64,000 nt of DNA, taken from assembly GCF_002161805.1 (NCBI RefSeq), contig NZ_NFIP01000002.1, positions 186,001-250,000 of the forward strand. Reading direction: 5' to 3'. Below the pieces are notes generated by a model that was not told where the DNA came from, did no database searches, and saw only the letters and a program-made list of their open reading frames with translations. A program made the position numbers and the translations under genes. This DNA is from Collinsella sp. An307 (GTDB taxonomy: Bacteria > Actinomycetota > Coriobacteriia > Coriobacteriales > Coriobacteriaceae). This document shows positions 8,774-16,845 of the stretch, one piece after another. Position 1 is the stretch's first letter; the number at the start of each line of letters is the position of its first letter.

Positions 8774-9883
8774 ATGGCTTCTCAATGCACTCGCGCGCGT
8801 GCCATCGCCGCCGGTCTGACCTGCGGCGCAGGTGTCGTGGTGCCCGCCGCTGCGTTCATCGCCACCATTCCGTTTGAAGAGGCCCATGCGGTCGTGTCCA
8901 CATGCGCGCTGCCGTTCGCCGCCGGTGCCCTTGCCGGTGCCGGTGTCAACGCGCTCGTCGGCTACATGGCGATGCGCGGCTCCGAGCGTACCGCCGCTGC
9001 CGAGGCCGAGTCGCACGACTACGCCGCCACCTCTACAAGCCTGTTCGGTGAGGCAGATGAGGCCGATGTCGAGCGCTTCTTCGGCGGCCGCCGCGCTCCC
9101 AAGGGCGTTCCCGTGATCGCGCGTGCCCAAGGTGCGCCCAGCGAGGCGGAGGCGTGGGCGGAGATCGATTCGATGCTCGACGAGTCGTCGCCCATCAGCT
9201 GTGACCCGCGCTACTCCAAGGATATCTACGAGATCGCGTTCGAGGAGCTCAAGCGCGAGAGCGAGCGTGCAGAGAGTGCTGCTGCTGCACCCGCGAGCGA
9301 GCCAGTGGCGGATTCCAGCGCTGTGTTCATGGCGCTCGCCGGCGTGGCGAGCGAGCCCGAGCCCGCGCAGACCTCCAAGATCGCCGCGGACGACGCCTAC
9401 GATACCGATTCCGCGCGCCTTGCCGCCATCGCTTCCCTCGACAGCATCGATGGCGAGGAGCTTGCCTCCAAGCGCATCTCGCGCGATCCCATCGAGGTCA
9501 TGCACCATGAGGAGACCGAGACCGTGCCCACGGTCGAGATGGCCGATTACTCGGGTCATGAGGACATGTGGGCGTCCGCCCTCGCCATCCTCGCGGAAGA
9601 GACTACACCCGAGGCAGAATCTACGGACAGCGTCTACATGGGCAAGCACATGCGTCCCGCTGCGGCACTCACGCAGCCCACAGCGGTTCCGCCGAGCCCC
9701 GAGCGCGCGGCCGCGGTAAACGAGGGGGCTCTTGCCACAGAGCGTCATATGCATGTCAACGAGCTCATCGAGGATGAGTTCGACCACGTGCCCTCCAAGA
9801 GCGTCCGTCGTACGAGCCGTGAGTACCTGAGCGTCATTCAGGGCGGTACTGCAGCGCTGCCTCGTCTGCGTGCGGAGGCTTAA
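8774..9883 (+). CDS. Hypothetical membrane-anchored acidic protein
   Basis: 369 residues with no recognised enzyme domain. The N-terminal 65 residues contain two hydrophobic stretches, about residues 10-33 and 43-65 (VVVPAAAFIATIPF and LPFAAGALAGAGVNALVGYM). The remaining 300 are acidic, rich in Ala/Glu/Asp/Ser and probably unstructured or partly helical. A strong GAAGGAG site precedes the ATG. The gene after it, a VanZ-like membrane protein, starts only 5 bases past its stop, so the two form an operon. This looks like a coriobacterial lineage-specific protein; I cannot assign a role. Confidence 0.85.
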   Translation: MASQCTRARAIAAGLTCGAGVVVPAAAFIATIPFEEAHAVVSTCALPFAAGALAGAGVNALVGYMAMRGSERTAAAEAESHDYAATSTSLFGEADEADVERFFGGRRAPKGVPVIARAQGAPSEAEAWAEIDSMLDESSPISCDPRYSKDIYEIAFEELKRESERAESAAAAPASEPVADSSAVFMALAGVASEPEPAQTSKIAADDAYDTDSARLAAIASLDSIDGEELASKRISRDPIEVMHHEETETVPTVEMADYSGHEDMWASALAILAEETTPEAESTDSVYMGKHMRPAAALTQPTAVPPSPERAAAVNEGALATERHMHVNELIEDEFDHVPSKSVRRTSREYLSVIQGGTAALPRLRAEA

Positions 9884-9888
9884 AGAGC

Positions 9889-10341
9889 GTGGGTGGAATT
9901 TCAAAGCCCTGGCTCGTCGCCGCGCTCGTCTTCTCACTCTTTATCTGGGGTAACTCGCTGGTCCCCGGGGAGGGGAGCGGCGGTCTCAGCCTGTTTGTGG
10001 TCGATACGATTCGCTCGGTTCTCGACGCGGTGGGCGCGCCGTCTGCATGGGTAACGAACTTCCTCGTGCGCAAGACCGCTCATTTCACCGAATACCTCGT
10101 GTTGGGGGTCCTCGCCGCGCGCGCGTTTTGCGTGACGAGGATTGCATGGCGGATTGATTTGCTTTACCTTGCAGTCTTTCTGGTCATGGTGCCGTCGATC
10201 GATGAGACGATTCAGCTTTTTGTTCCGGGGCGGTCCGGGTTGCTGACCGATGTTGCCATTGATTGCTGCGGTGCGCTGACGGGTGTTCTCCTGACGTGCG
10301 CGGTAAGCTGGATCGTCGATCACGTTCGCGCGGAAGCGTAG
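9889..10341 (+). CDS. VanZ-like family membrane protein
   Basis: 150 residues with about four membrane helices. It carries the VanZ-family landmarks: RKTAHFTEYLVLG (conserved His and Glu-Tyr after the first helix) and SIDETIQLFVPGRSGLLTDVAIDCCGA (Asp-Glu...Gln...PGR...Asp...Asp...Gly). VanZ itself gives low-level teicoplanin resistance, but most family members are uncharacterised. The GTG start lies 5 bases after the preceding gene's stop. No vancomycin-resistance genes are nearby, so a resistance role should not be assumed. Confidence 0.88.
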   Translation: MGGISKPWLVAALVFSLFIWGNSLVPGEGSGGLSLFVVDTIRSVLDAVGAPSAWVTNFLVRKTAHFTEYLVLGVLAARAFCVTRIAWRIDLLYLAVFLVMVPSIDETIQLFVPGRSGLLTDVAIDCCGALTGVLLTCAVSWIVDHVRAEA

Positions 10342-10420
10342 TCCTAGTACGTAAGAAATCGTTCCCTACCTGCGCATTTCACAAGAATCCTAAAGAGGGG
10401 ATTTTTCTTCAAATTGGGGC

Positions 10421-10449
10421 TTGCGCGCGCCTGCGAGGACTGTCATAAT
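10421..10449 (+). promoter_or_regulatory. Promoter of the tRNA-His/tRNA-Lys unit
   Basis: TTGCGC at 10421-10426 and CATAAT at 10444-10449 lie 17 bases apart, about 28 bases before the tRNA-His gene. Confidence 0.6.
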
Positions 10450-10476
10450 AGCTAAGCGCACTGCGCACGGAGACAT

Positions 10477-10554
10477 GGTGGGTGTAGCCCAGTTGGCTAG
10501 AGCGACGGGTTGTGGTCCCGTAGGTCCAGGGTTCGAGTCCCTGTACCCACCCCA
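10477..10554 (+). tRNA. tRNA-His (GTG)
   Basis: Cloverleaf with a 7-bp acceptor stem (GTGGGTG with TACCCAC), anticodon GTG within GGTTGTGGTCCC, T-loop GGTTCGAGTCC and encoded CCA. G at 10477 is the extra G-1 that pairs with discriminator C, diagnostic of tRNA-His. Confidence 0.95.
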
Positions 10555-10572
10555 TCAGTTTCCAGACATATT

Positions 10573-10649
10573 GGACCGTTAGCTCAGCTGGCTAGAGCAG
10601 GGGACTCTTAATCCCAAGGTCCAGGGTTCGAATCCCTGACGGTCCACCA
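10573..10649 (+). tRNA. tRNA-Lys (CTT)
   Basis: Cloverleaf with acceptor GGACCGT paired to ACGGTCC, anticodon CTT in the loop CTCTTAA, T-loop GGTTCGAATCC and encoded CCA. It is 18 bases after tRNA-His and shares its promoter and terminator. Confidence 0.95.
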
Positions 10650-10660
10650 CGATTTACCTG

Positions 10661-10694
10661 CGGAAACCATCAATTTGGTTTCCGTTTTTCTTTG
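10661..10694 (+). terminator. Terminator of the tRNA unit
   Basis: Perfect 8-bp stem CGGAAACC/GGTTTCCG (10661-10668 and 10677-10684) followed by TTTTTCTTT. Confidence 0.88.
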
Positions 10695-10947
10695 TCTCGG
10701 CAACGGACGCAAACGCAGCGAGGATCGCTTGCGCTGTGAGGGTTTGCTCTTTCTGTCTCAAAGTGACCTGGCGGGCGCGATTTCCGATTCACTCGACAGG
10801 AATATCAGTTATTCAACAACCTATGTCCTTCTGCCGGGATAGGGCGCTTTGCCATACGTTCGAATCCTTGGGAAATAGGGAGCGACGTGGGCGTTCTACT
10901 TTGGAAGAGCGTATAAGATTGTTGAATACTTGCATTTTTGTCGGGTA

Positions 10948-12690
10948 CTACCTTGGTGATGACAAGAGGATGATGTTTGGTTGGCTGTAATCCCGATTCT
11001 GTTCGGGACAGTCCGCCCGAAAGTGAGCTCCGCGACTTTCCGCGCGCGCAAGCATGGCGGTAAGCATTGCCCGCCCGAGAAGCAGTTGGGCACCCAACGT
11101 TGCGGCCTGCGCTTGGGTGCTGGCCGGCATCTCGCTTGAGGGCCCTGTAGCCCCGCTATGGCTATCTCGTGCCCGCACGCGCCTCTCTAGCTCCTCCAGT
11201 CTGCTCAGGGCGTCGGTAAGTCCCTCTGCGGTTCGCGGAAGCATTGCAGAGCGCTGCATCACGCGGTGAAGCTCATCAGTCATCGCGGCGGTGTCAACGC
11301 TCGTGGGCAGAGGGAGGCGGACCATCTCGGTAGAGGAACGATATCCGGCATCCTGTGGATATGAGACGGCGTGCGGCGCGCTTTCTGCTTTGTCGCCGTT
11401 AGCACTCAACGCATATGTGGCAGCAGCTCTGCCCGCTCGCCTGCCAAAGACGAGCCCGTTGGCGCTTGAGAGCCCGCCGATACGGTCGGCGCCGTGCATG
11501 CCTCCCGTGGCCTCACCTGCGGCATAGAGCCCTGCAGGTCCGCAGCGCCCGTCGCTATCAATGAGGATACCGCCGTTCGATGCATGGGCGTAAAGTGCGA
11601 TGGCGAGTTCCTCGTCCGCCCCAATGCCCTGTGCGTCGCTGAGCCAAGAGCTGAATGTGCGCACAAACTCGGGGACGTTCTGTTTGGGGAAGTGGTAGCG
11701 GACCTTCATGCCCCGCTCGCCGCAAGCGGCGATGGCAAGGTCGACCTCACGTGTTGCTAACCGCACGGTGAACGGTCCGTGGCTGCTCCGCTCGATGAGG
11801 AGCTCTCTGGCAAGAGCGGGGTCGGTATCAGCGTAGCGAAACGATTTCTCGTTGAAGACGAGATTGCGCTTAGGCGCGATGAGCCCAGGCATCATCTGCA
11901 TGAATTCGATATTGATGAGGGTACAGCCGTGCGCGAGCGCGATGCCCTGGACCGAGCTCGTGACGTCGCGCGCGGTAAGGCGTCGTGCAAAAAGACCGCT
12001 GGTGCCGCCGGTGGCGAGAACGGTTGCGCGCGAGGAGAGGGTGGCCATGCGTTGACGCGCGCAATCGAAAAAGATGCCGCCACGGATGCGTCTGTCACCG
12101 CGGGAGCCGTTCGCGTTCTGTTTCCAGGGGCTTGCGGTAAGGGGAGCGAAGGCACAAGTTCTAGAGGGGGAGAGCGGCGTATCCGCCTCGTCGATTAGAT
12201 CGATAAGCTCCCATCCGGCTCGAACATCGATGCCCAGGCGCTCGATCTCCCGGCCGAAGGCGCGCTCCATGCTCGTGCGTGTAAGGCCGCGCCACAGACG
12301 ATGTTTATGGTCAAAACAGGGGATGAAGGCGTCCTCTTGAGCGCTCGCAGCATCCGCGGGTTTCTCGAGAGCGACACCGAGCTCCTCGAGCCACGCTAAG
12401 GCAGGGCGTATTCCGTGTACGAAGGTGTCGGCAAGCTCAGGGACCACCATGTTGCAGCCGACCGCGTTGATGGTTGCGGCGAGGTCGCGCTCGTCTGCAT
12501 CGTCTGCTGGGGCGATAAGGCCAAGTCCCCACGTGCCGGGAAAGAAACTCGATCCGCCAAAGGGTTTCCCCTGGGTGGCGAGGCAAACGTGCGCGCCGGC
12601 ACGTGCGGCCTCTATGGCTGCCGATATGCCGGCGATGCCGGACCCCACGACGAGCACGTCGTAGCTACAGCCGGTGCCGTGTTGCGCCAT
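10948..12690 (-). CDS. FAD-dependent oxidoreductase, fumarate reductase/NadB-like flavoprotein
   Basis: 580 residues from the chosen start. It opens with an FAD Rossmann motif (VLVVGSGIAGISAAIEAARAGA). It also has the flavoprotein landmarks ATGGTSGLF and GLYAAGEATGGMHGADRIGG followed by NGLVFGRRAGRAA, shared by L-aspartate oxidase and succinate dehydrogenase/fumarate reductase flavoproteins. Length fits that superfamily. No iron-sulphur or membrane subunit is adjacent and nadA/nadC are absent, so which dicarboxylate or other substrate it uses is unknown. Start 12690 is preferred over 12714 because GAGAGGAA is correctly spaced. Confidence 0.85.
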   Translation of the reverse strand: MAQHGTGCSYDVLVVGSGIAGISAAIEAARAGAHVCLATQGKPFGGSSFFPGTWGLGLIAPADDADERDLAATINAVGCNMVVPELADTFVHGIRPALAWLEELGVALEKPADAASAQEDAFIPCFDHKHRLWRGLTRTSMERAFGREIERLGIDVRAGWELIDLIDEADTPLSPSRTCAFAPLTASPWKQNANGSRGDRRIRGGIFFDCARQRMATLSSRATVLATGGTSGLFARRLTARDVTSSVQGIALAHGCTLINIEFMQMMPGLIAPKRNLVFNEKSFRYADTDPALARELLIERSSHGPFTVRLATREVDLAIAACGERGMKVRYHFPKQNVPEFVRTFSSWLSDAQGIGADEELAIALYAHASNGGILIDSDGRCGPAGLYAAGEATGGMHGADRIGGLSSANGLVFGRRAGRAAATYALSANGDKAESAPHAVSYPQDAGYRSSTEMVRLPLPTSVDTAAMTDELHRVMQRSAMLPRTAEGLTDALSRLEELERRVRARDSHSGATGPSSEMPASTQAQAATLGAQLLLGRAMLTAMLARAESRGAHFRADCPEQNRDYSQPNIILLSSPR

Positions 12691-12710
12691 AGGTATTCCT
12701 CTCGATTCGG

Positions 12711-12748
12711 GCAAGTGAGTTTCTGTTAGGCGAGTGAGTTTCTGTTAG
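12711..12748. repeat. Two tandem 19-bp repeats
   Basis: A unit reading G-C-[A/G]-AGTGAGTTTCTGTTAG occurs twice back to back, with a third decayed start after it. It lies just upstream of the minus-strand flavoprotein gene, in its promoter region. Confidence 0.7.
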
Positions 12749-12871
12749 ACGAGCGAGCCCTCGCCTTGCCACTGTGGGTAGGCCACTGCCTCGTAGGCTG
12801 CCTACTGCCTTGTGGGCTGGCCGCAGCCCAAGGCGCGCCGGCATGCGTGCCCCGGGGGTCGCCCGGTAACG

Positions 12872-12909
12872 AAAAAGCGCCGCCGCTCGGAGTCCCAAGC
12901 GACGGCGCT
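12872..12909 (-). terminator. Terminator of the NifU-like/GGGtGRT operon
   Basis: On the minus strand, AGCGCCGTCGCT pairs with AGCGGCGGCGCT around a 10-base loop and is followed by TTTTC. It lies 45 bases past the GGGtGRT stop. Confidence 0.85.
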
Positions 12910-12954
12910 GCCGTTCAAGTTGCGTCTTGGACGAGCGTCAGATGCAACGTGTCC

Positions 12955-13959
12955 TTACGCGTTCAGCGCGGCGTTCACGGCGACGGCGCAGGCGACGGTC
13001 GCACCGACCATGGGGTTGTTGCCCATGCCGATGAGGCCCATCATGTCGACGTGCGCAGGCACCGAAGAGGAGCCGGCGAACTGGGCGCTGGAGTGCATAC
13101 GGCCCATGGTGTCGGTCATGCCGTAGGAGGCGGGGCCGGCAGCCATGTTGTCCGGGTGCAGGGTACGGCCGGTGCCGCCACCGGAGGCGACGGAGAAGTA
13201 CTTCTTACCGGCGAGCACGCGCTCCTTGAAGTAGGTGCCAGCAACGGGGTGCTGGAAGCGCGTGGGGTTGGTGGAGTTACCGGTGATCGAGATGTCGACG
13301 TTCTCCGCCCACATGATGGCGACGCCCTCGCGGACGTCGTCGGCGCCGTAGCAGTTGACCTCGGCGCGCGGACCATCGGAGTAGGCGATCTTCTCGACGA
13401 CCTTGAGCTCACTCGTGAAGTAGTCGAACTGGGTCTTCACGTAGGTGAAGCCGTTGATGCGGGCGATGATCTGAGCGGCGTCCTTGCCGAGGCCGTTCAG
13501 GATAACGCGCAGCGGCTTCTTGCGGGCCTTGTTGGCGTTCATAGCGATGCCGATGGCGCCCTCAGCGGCCGCGAAGGACTCGTGACCAGCGAGGAACGCG
13601 AAGCACTCGGTGTCGTCACCGAGGAGCATGGCGCCGAGGTTGCCGTGACCGAGGCCGACCTTGCGGTCCTCGGCGACGGAGCCGGGCACGCAGAAGGCCT
13701 GGAGGCCCTCGCCGATGATAGCGGCGGCCTCAGAGGCGTCCTTGGCACCCTTCTTGATGGCGAGAGCGCAGCCGAGGGTGTAGGCCCACTTGGCGTTCTC
13801 GAACGCGATGGACTGGACGCCCTCGACGATCTCGCGAGGATTGACGCCCTTGTCGAGGCAGATCTGCTCGGCCTCCTCGAGGGAGGAGATGCCGTTCTCA
13901 GCGAGGCACGCGTTGATCTTGTCGATGCGGCGCTCGTAACCTTCGAAGCTTACAGCCAT
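12955..13959 (-). CDS. GGGtGRT protein (conserved, function unknown)
   Basis: 334 residues of the family named for its GGGTGRT motif, seen here as SVASGGGTGRTLHPDNMAAGPASYGMTDTMGRMHSS near residue 260. Other conserved features are GLGHGNLGAML and GMGNNPMVGATVACAVAVNAALNA at the end. The sequence is soluble and has no classical nucleotide-binding loop. In anaerobes these genes usually sit beside a NifU-like Fe-S scaffold protein. Here that gene is directly upstream, 17 bases away, and a terminator follows, so the two are one operon. A role tied to Fe-S or metal cofactor handling is an inference; no biochemical function is known to me. Confidence 0.93.
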   Translation of the reverse strand: MAVSFEGYERRIDKINACLAENGISSLEEAEQICLDKGVNPREIVEGVQSIAFENAKWAYTLGCALAIKKGAKDASEAAAIIGEGLQAFCVPGSVAEDRKVGLGHGNLGAMLLGDDTECFAFLAGHESFAAAEGAIGIAMNANKARKKPLRVILNGLGKDAAQIIARINGFTYVKTQFDYFTSELKVVEKIAYSDGPRAEVNCYGADDVREGVAIMWAENVDISITGNSTNPTRFQHPVAGTYFKERVLAGKKYFSVASGGGTGRTLHPDNMAAGPASYGMTDTMGRMHSSAQFAGSSSVPAHVDMMGLIGMGNNPMVGATVACAVAVNAALNA

Positions 13960-13976
13960 GTGTCTTCCCTCCCTTT

Positions 13977-14711
13977 CTACTCGTGAACCGGGAACACGGA
14001 CTCAACGGTGTGGGTCTCCTCGTCGGTACGAGGATCGATGTACTTGGCAGCGGCCTCCCACTGACCATAGTGACCCATGGCGCCGGCGATGGCGTCTTCG
14101 GGGGAGACGCCCTTCTTGAGGGCATCGGTGAACTTGCCGAGGTTCAGGAACTCGAACGCGATGATCTCGTTCTTGTCGTTGAGCGCCATGCGGGTGACGT
14201 AGCCCTGGGCGAGCTCGAGGTAACGGGCGCCCTTGAGCTTGGTGCCGAACATGGTGCCGATCTGGCTGCGCAGGCCCTTGCCGAGGTCGTCGAGGGAGGA
14301 GCCGACGGGCAGGCCGTCCTCAGAGAAGGCGGTCTGGCTGCGGCCGTAGACGATCTGGAGGAACAGCTCGCGCATGGCCACGTTGATGGCGTCGCAGACG
14401 AGGTCGGTGTTCAGAGCCTCAAGGATGGTCTTGCCGGGAAGAATCTCGGAGGCCATGGCTGCGGAATGGGTCATGCCCGAGCAGCCGAGGGTCTCGACGA
14501 GGCACTCCTCGATGACGCCCTCCTTGATGTTGAGCGTGAGCTTGCAGGCACCCTGCTGGGGCGCGCACCAGCCCACACCGTGCGTGAGACCGGAGATGTC
14601 GGCGATCTCCTTGGCCTGAACCCACTTGCCCTCCTCGGGGATGGGCGCGGGGCCGTGGTATGCACCCTTGGCGACAGGGCACATGTTCTCCACTTCTGCT
14701 GTGTACTGCAT
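13977..14711 (-). CDS. NifU-like iron-sulphur scaffold protein
   Basis: 244 residues. The C-terminal half (GCSGMTHSAAMASEILPGKTILEALNTDLVCDAI) follows the NifU/IscU N-terminal-domain pattern. An earlier CAPQQGACKLTL carries two further Cys, so the scaffold Cys set is mostly visible. The family is longer than IscU/SufU and pairs with GGGtGRT. The chosen start MQYTAEV at 14711 follows a GAGGAGAGG site; an upstream in-frame extension lacks one. It is distinct from the SufU of the suf operon at 16319, so the genome has two U-type proteins. The client protein is unknown; the downstream GGGtGRT partner is the obvious candidate. Confidence 0.88.
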   Translation of the reverse strand: MQYTAEVENMCPVAKGAYHGPAPIPEEGKWVQAKEIADISGLTHGVGWCAPQQGACKLTLNIKEGVIEECLVETLGCSGMTHSAAMASEILPGKTILEALNTDLVCDAINVAMRELFLQIVYGRSQTAFSEDGLPVGSSLDDLGKGLRSQIGTMFGTKLKGARYLELAQGYVTRMALNDKNEIIAFEFLNLGKFTDALKKGVSPEDAIAGAMGHYGQWEAAAKYIDPRTDEETHTVESVFPVHE

Positions 14712-14902
14712 GCCTCTCCTCTCTTTCGGTTTCTCAGCGGCGGGCCATGGCAACATAGCCGGCCGAACCTGACATGCACAGTCATTGTACCGCGAATAGC
14801 CATCTTCGAGGATGCCCGATGGCATGAAAAACGAAGGAAACTATGGCCCCTTGCGCGTTCGTGCGGTCCTGGGGCGTCAGATAGGTGGGGATGGGCGACT
14901 TG

Positions 14903-16240
14903 CTAGTGCTTGTCGGTGGAGGATTTCGCTGCCAGGTCCTCGTCTTCTTTAGTGCGCTTGGGCCGATAGGTGATGCCCTGTGCACGCTTGAGACCGCTCC
15001 GATCATGCCGGGCGATGCGCCGTAGGTTTGTGTCCCAGCGCGTGAAGCGGTGATAGATGCTCTCGCCCGAGGCAGAGCGCATGCCCATGCAGGGGGCTGC
15101 GATGAGCACGGGCAGCAGGTACTCGATCCCGCGCCAGATCACGAGGCCGGCGGAGAGATGCCAACCGAACATCCCGCCAAAGAGATAGGTGAAGCCCACC
15201 TCGGCGCCTCCCGCGCCGCCGGGCAGCGGGATCGCGTTCACGAGCAGCTCGACCATGGAGCCCGAGGCGAGGCAGATGATGAGGTCCGCCTCGAGGCCAA
15301 AGGAGCGCAGCACGAAATAGGGGAGCGCGTACATGCACCCGAGCTGCACAAGGGTGATGAGCTCTGCTGCGAGCAAGACGCCCCCGTGCGCGGCGCCGTT
15401 GCGAAAGGCGCGGGCGAAGGTGTCGACCTGTGTGTCTACCAGCTCGTGGAAGCGGCGGTACCGCTTCTCGCTCACCACGTGCAGCGCCCGCCCTGCGCGC
15501 AGCGCCGCGTGGGCCAGCGCCATGATGGGGCGCGGCAGTAGGCAGATAAGAATCGCGACCGACACCTGGACGAACTTGACCGCGAACATGAAGATGCCGA
15601 TGAGGGTGATGTTGAGGCCCAAGATCTGCACGTCGGCGAAGGTCTCGAGGAAGTATCCGCCGCAGAGCACGAGCATGATGGCGGCGAAGATGCCCTCGCC
15701 CGCCTCGTAGAGGGTGAAGCGAACGGACTGCAGTGCGGTCGCCTCGGCGACGGGAAGGCCCGCACGCGTGAGACGGTAGATCTGGGAGGGGATGACGCCG
15801 GCGCCGCCGGGGGTGAGGCGCATGAAGAAGACGCCGGACGCCTCCACGCTCATGAGGTCGCGAAACCCGACCGGCGAGTCGTGGTCGAGGGCGGCGAGCA
15901 CCGCGAAGGCGAGCACGCCGAAGACGTAATAGAACAGAAAGCAGATGATTCCCGCGACGATCCAGGCGGGGTCGACGCCGGCGAGCGCACGGATGAAGTC
16001 GTCCGCCTGACCGCTCAGCACGAGGTAGGCGACGTAGGCCGCCGCCACGATGGCGAGGATGACAAAGGTGACGCGCACCTGCTTGAGCGAGGAGCGATCT
16101 GCGTTGCGGTCGCGTGTCGACCACGCATCGCCGACGTAGAGCTTCGGGGTGCCGGGTTTGCGCTGTCGCGGTGAGCCGTCGATGTTGGTGCTGCGATGTT
16201 CCTGGGAGCGCTTGTTGTCTCGGTCGGGTCGTTTGGCCAC
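14903..16240 (-). CDS. Lysylphosphatidylglycerol synthase/UPF0104-type flippase-like membrane protein
   Basis: 445 residues. After an 80-residue charged, cytoplasmic N-terminus come about eight membrane segments (VTFVILAIVAAAYVAYLVL..., AGIICFLFYYVFGVLAF...). The central signature FMRLTPGGAGVIPSQIYRLTRAG and the later NAIPLPGGAGGAEVGF are the two PGGxG loops of the LPG_synthase_TM (UPF0104) family. MprF proteins use this domain to flip lysyl-lipids, but here the lysyl-transferase domain is missing, as in many stand-alone members. The lipid moved is unknown. The gene is on the same strand as suf, downstream of sufU, with a 78-base gap. Confidence 0.88.
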   Translation of the reverse strand: MAKRPDRDNKRSQEHRSTNIDGSPRQRKPGTPKLYVGDAWSTRDRNADRSSLKQVRVTFVILAIVAAAYVAYLVLSGQADDFIRALAGVDPAWIVAGIICFLFYYVFGVLAFAVLAALDHDSPVGFRDLMSVEASGVFFMRLTPGGAGVIPSQIYRLTRAGLPVAEATALQSVRFTLYEAGEGIFAAIMLVLCGGYFLETFADVQILGLNITLIGIFMFAVKFVQVSVAILICLLPRPIMALAHAALRAGRALHVVSEKRYRRFHELVDTQVDTFARAFRNGAAHGGVLLAAELITLVQLGCMYALPYFVLRSFGLEADLIICLASGSMVELLVNAIPLPGGAGGAEVGFTYLFGGMFGWHLSAGLVIWRGIEYLLPVLIAAPCMGMRSASGESIYHRFTRWDTNLRRIARHDRSGLKRAQGITYRPKRTKEDEDLAAKSSTDKH

Positions 16241-16318
16241 GGTTGCATCCTGTCGCTGAGGGTACTCCCGCCAGTGTACCCAGAAACGGCGGCGGGGCGT
16301 CGCGCTGGTGGGAGAGGG

Positions 16319-16738
16319 CTAGGAGAGGATGCCGTCGAGCGTGCGCCAGGCGAGCTCGGCGCACTTCACGCGGGCGGGCATGTGCGAGATGTCCTTCAGC
16401 TGGGCAGCCTCGTCGAGGTCCTCGTAATCCTCTTCGGAAAGCTCCTCGCCGCGGATCATCTTGAGGAAGAGGGCTGAGAGTCGGCGTGCTTCCTCGATGG
16501 TCTCACCGGTGATGAGCTCGGCCATGATATCTGCCGAGGCTTGGGAGATGGCGCAGCCGTGACCGGTGAAACTCGCCTCCTCGATCACGCCGTCCTCCAC
16601 ACGCAGCTGGAGGGTGAGCTCGTCGCCGCAGCTGGGGTTGATGCCGTCGTGCGTGTGGGTGGGGGCGTCCATCTCGTACTTGTAGTCGGGGTGGGAGTTA
16701 TGCTCCATGAACGTGGTCGAGCTGTAGATGTTGGCCAT
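16319..16738 (-). CDS. sufU: SufU Fe-S assembly protein
   Basis: 139 residues. The three Cys of SufU are present in order: NPSCGDELTLQL (with the conserved Asp), GHGCAISQASADIM and RVKCAELAWRTL. SufU of Gram-positives is a zinc-dependent sulphur acceptor that frees sulphur from SufS. It is the last gene of sufCBDSU. The true start MANIYSS at 16738 follows AAGGAG; a longer frame runs back through a repeat and is not credible. It is separated from sufS by a 107-base repeat-bearing spacer, the only large gap in the operon. Confidence 0.95.
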   Translation of the reverse strand: MANIYSSTTFMEHNSHPDYKYEMDAPTHTHDGINPSCGDELTLQLRVEDGVIEEASFTGHGCAISQASADIMAELITGETIEEARRLSALFLKMIRGEELSEEDYEDLDEAAQLKDISHMPARVKCAELAWRTLDGILS

Positions 16739-16754
16739 GAAGGTGCTCCTTAGG

Positions 16755-16843
16755 TGCACATTTGGGGACGGGTTCAAAATAGGTGCATTTGGGGACGGGG
16801 CCGAAACGCGCCAGATTGCATACTTCGACCCCGTCCCCAAATG
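16755..16843. repeat. TTTGGGGACGGGG repeat cluster with hairpin between sufS and sufU
   Basis: Three copies of a CATTTGGGGACGGGG-like motif: direct at 16758-16772 and 16786-16800, and inverted at 16829-16843. The last two form a 15-bp perfect stem with a 28-base loop, starting 3 bases after the sufS stop codon. Motifs of this sequence recur near REP-associated tyrosine transposase (RAYT) elements in many genomes; no transposase is here. In RNA the stem could stabilise or separate the sufCBDS and sufU messages. Confidence 0.75.
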
Positions 16844-16845
16844 AA

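Noticed and set aside
9889-10341. Vancomycin-resistance gene call for the VanZ-like protein
   Set aside because: Only VanZ-family similarity; no vanHAX or regulators near, and most VanZ-like proteins are not resistance genes.
10736-10990. 84-codon plus-strand frame after tRNA-Lys
   Set aside because: No ribosome site, no known family, and it runs into the end of the flavoprotein gene.
12711-12748. Possible CRISPR from the tandem repeats
   Set aside because: The repeats are directly adjacent with no spacers and only two copies; no cas genes in the window.
15003-16364. 453-codon second minus-strand frame over the flippase-like gene
   Set aside because: Arg/His/Pro-rich with no membrane pattern; it is an out-of-phase reading.
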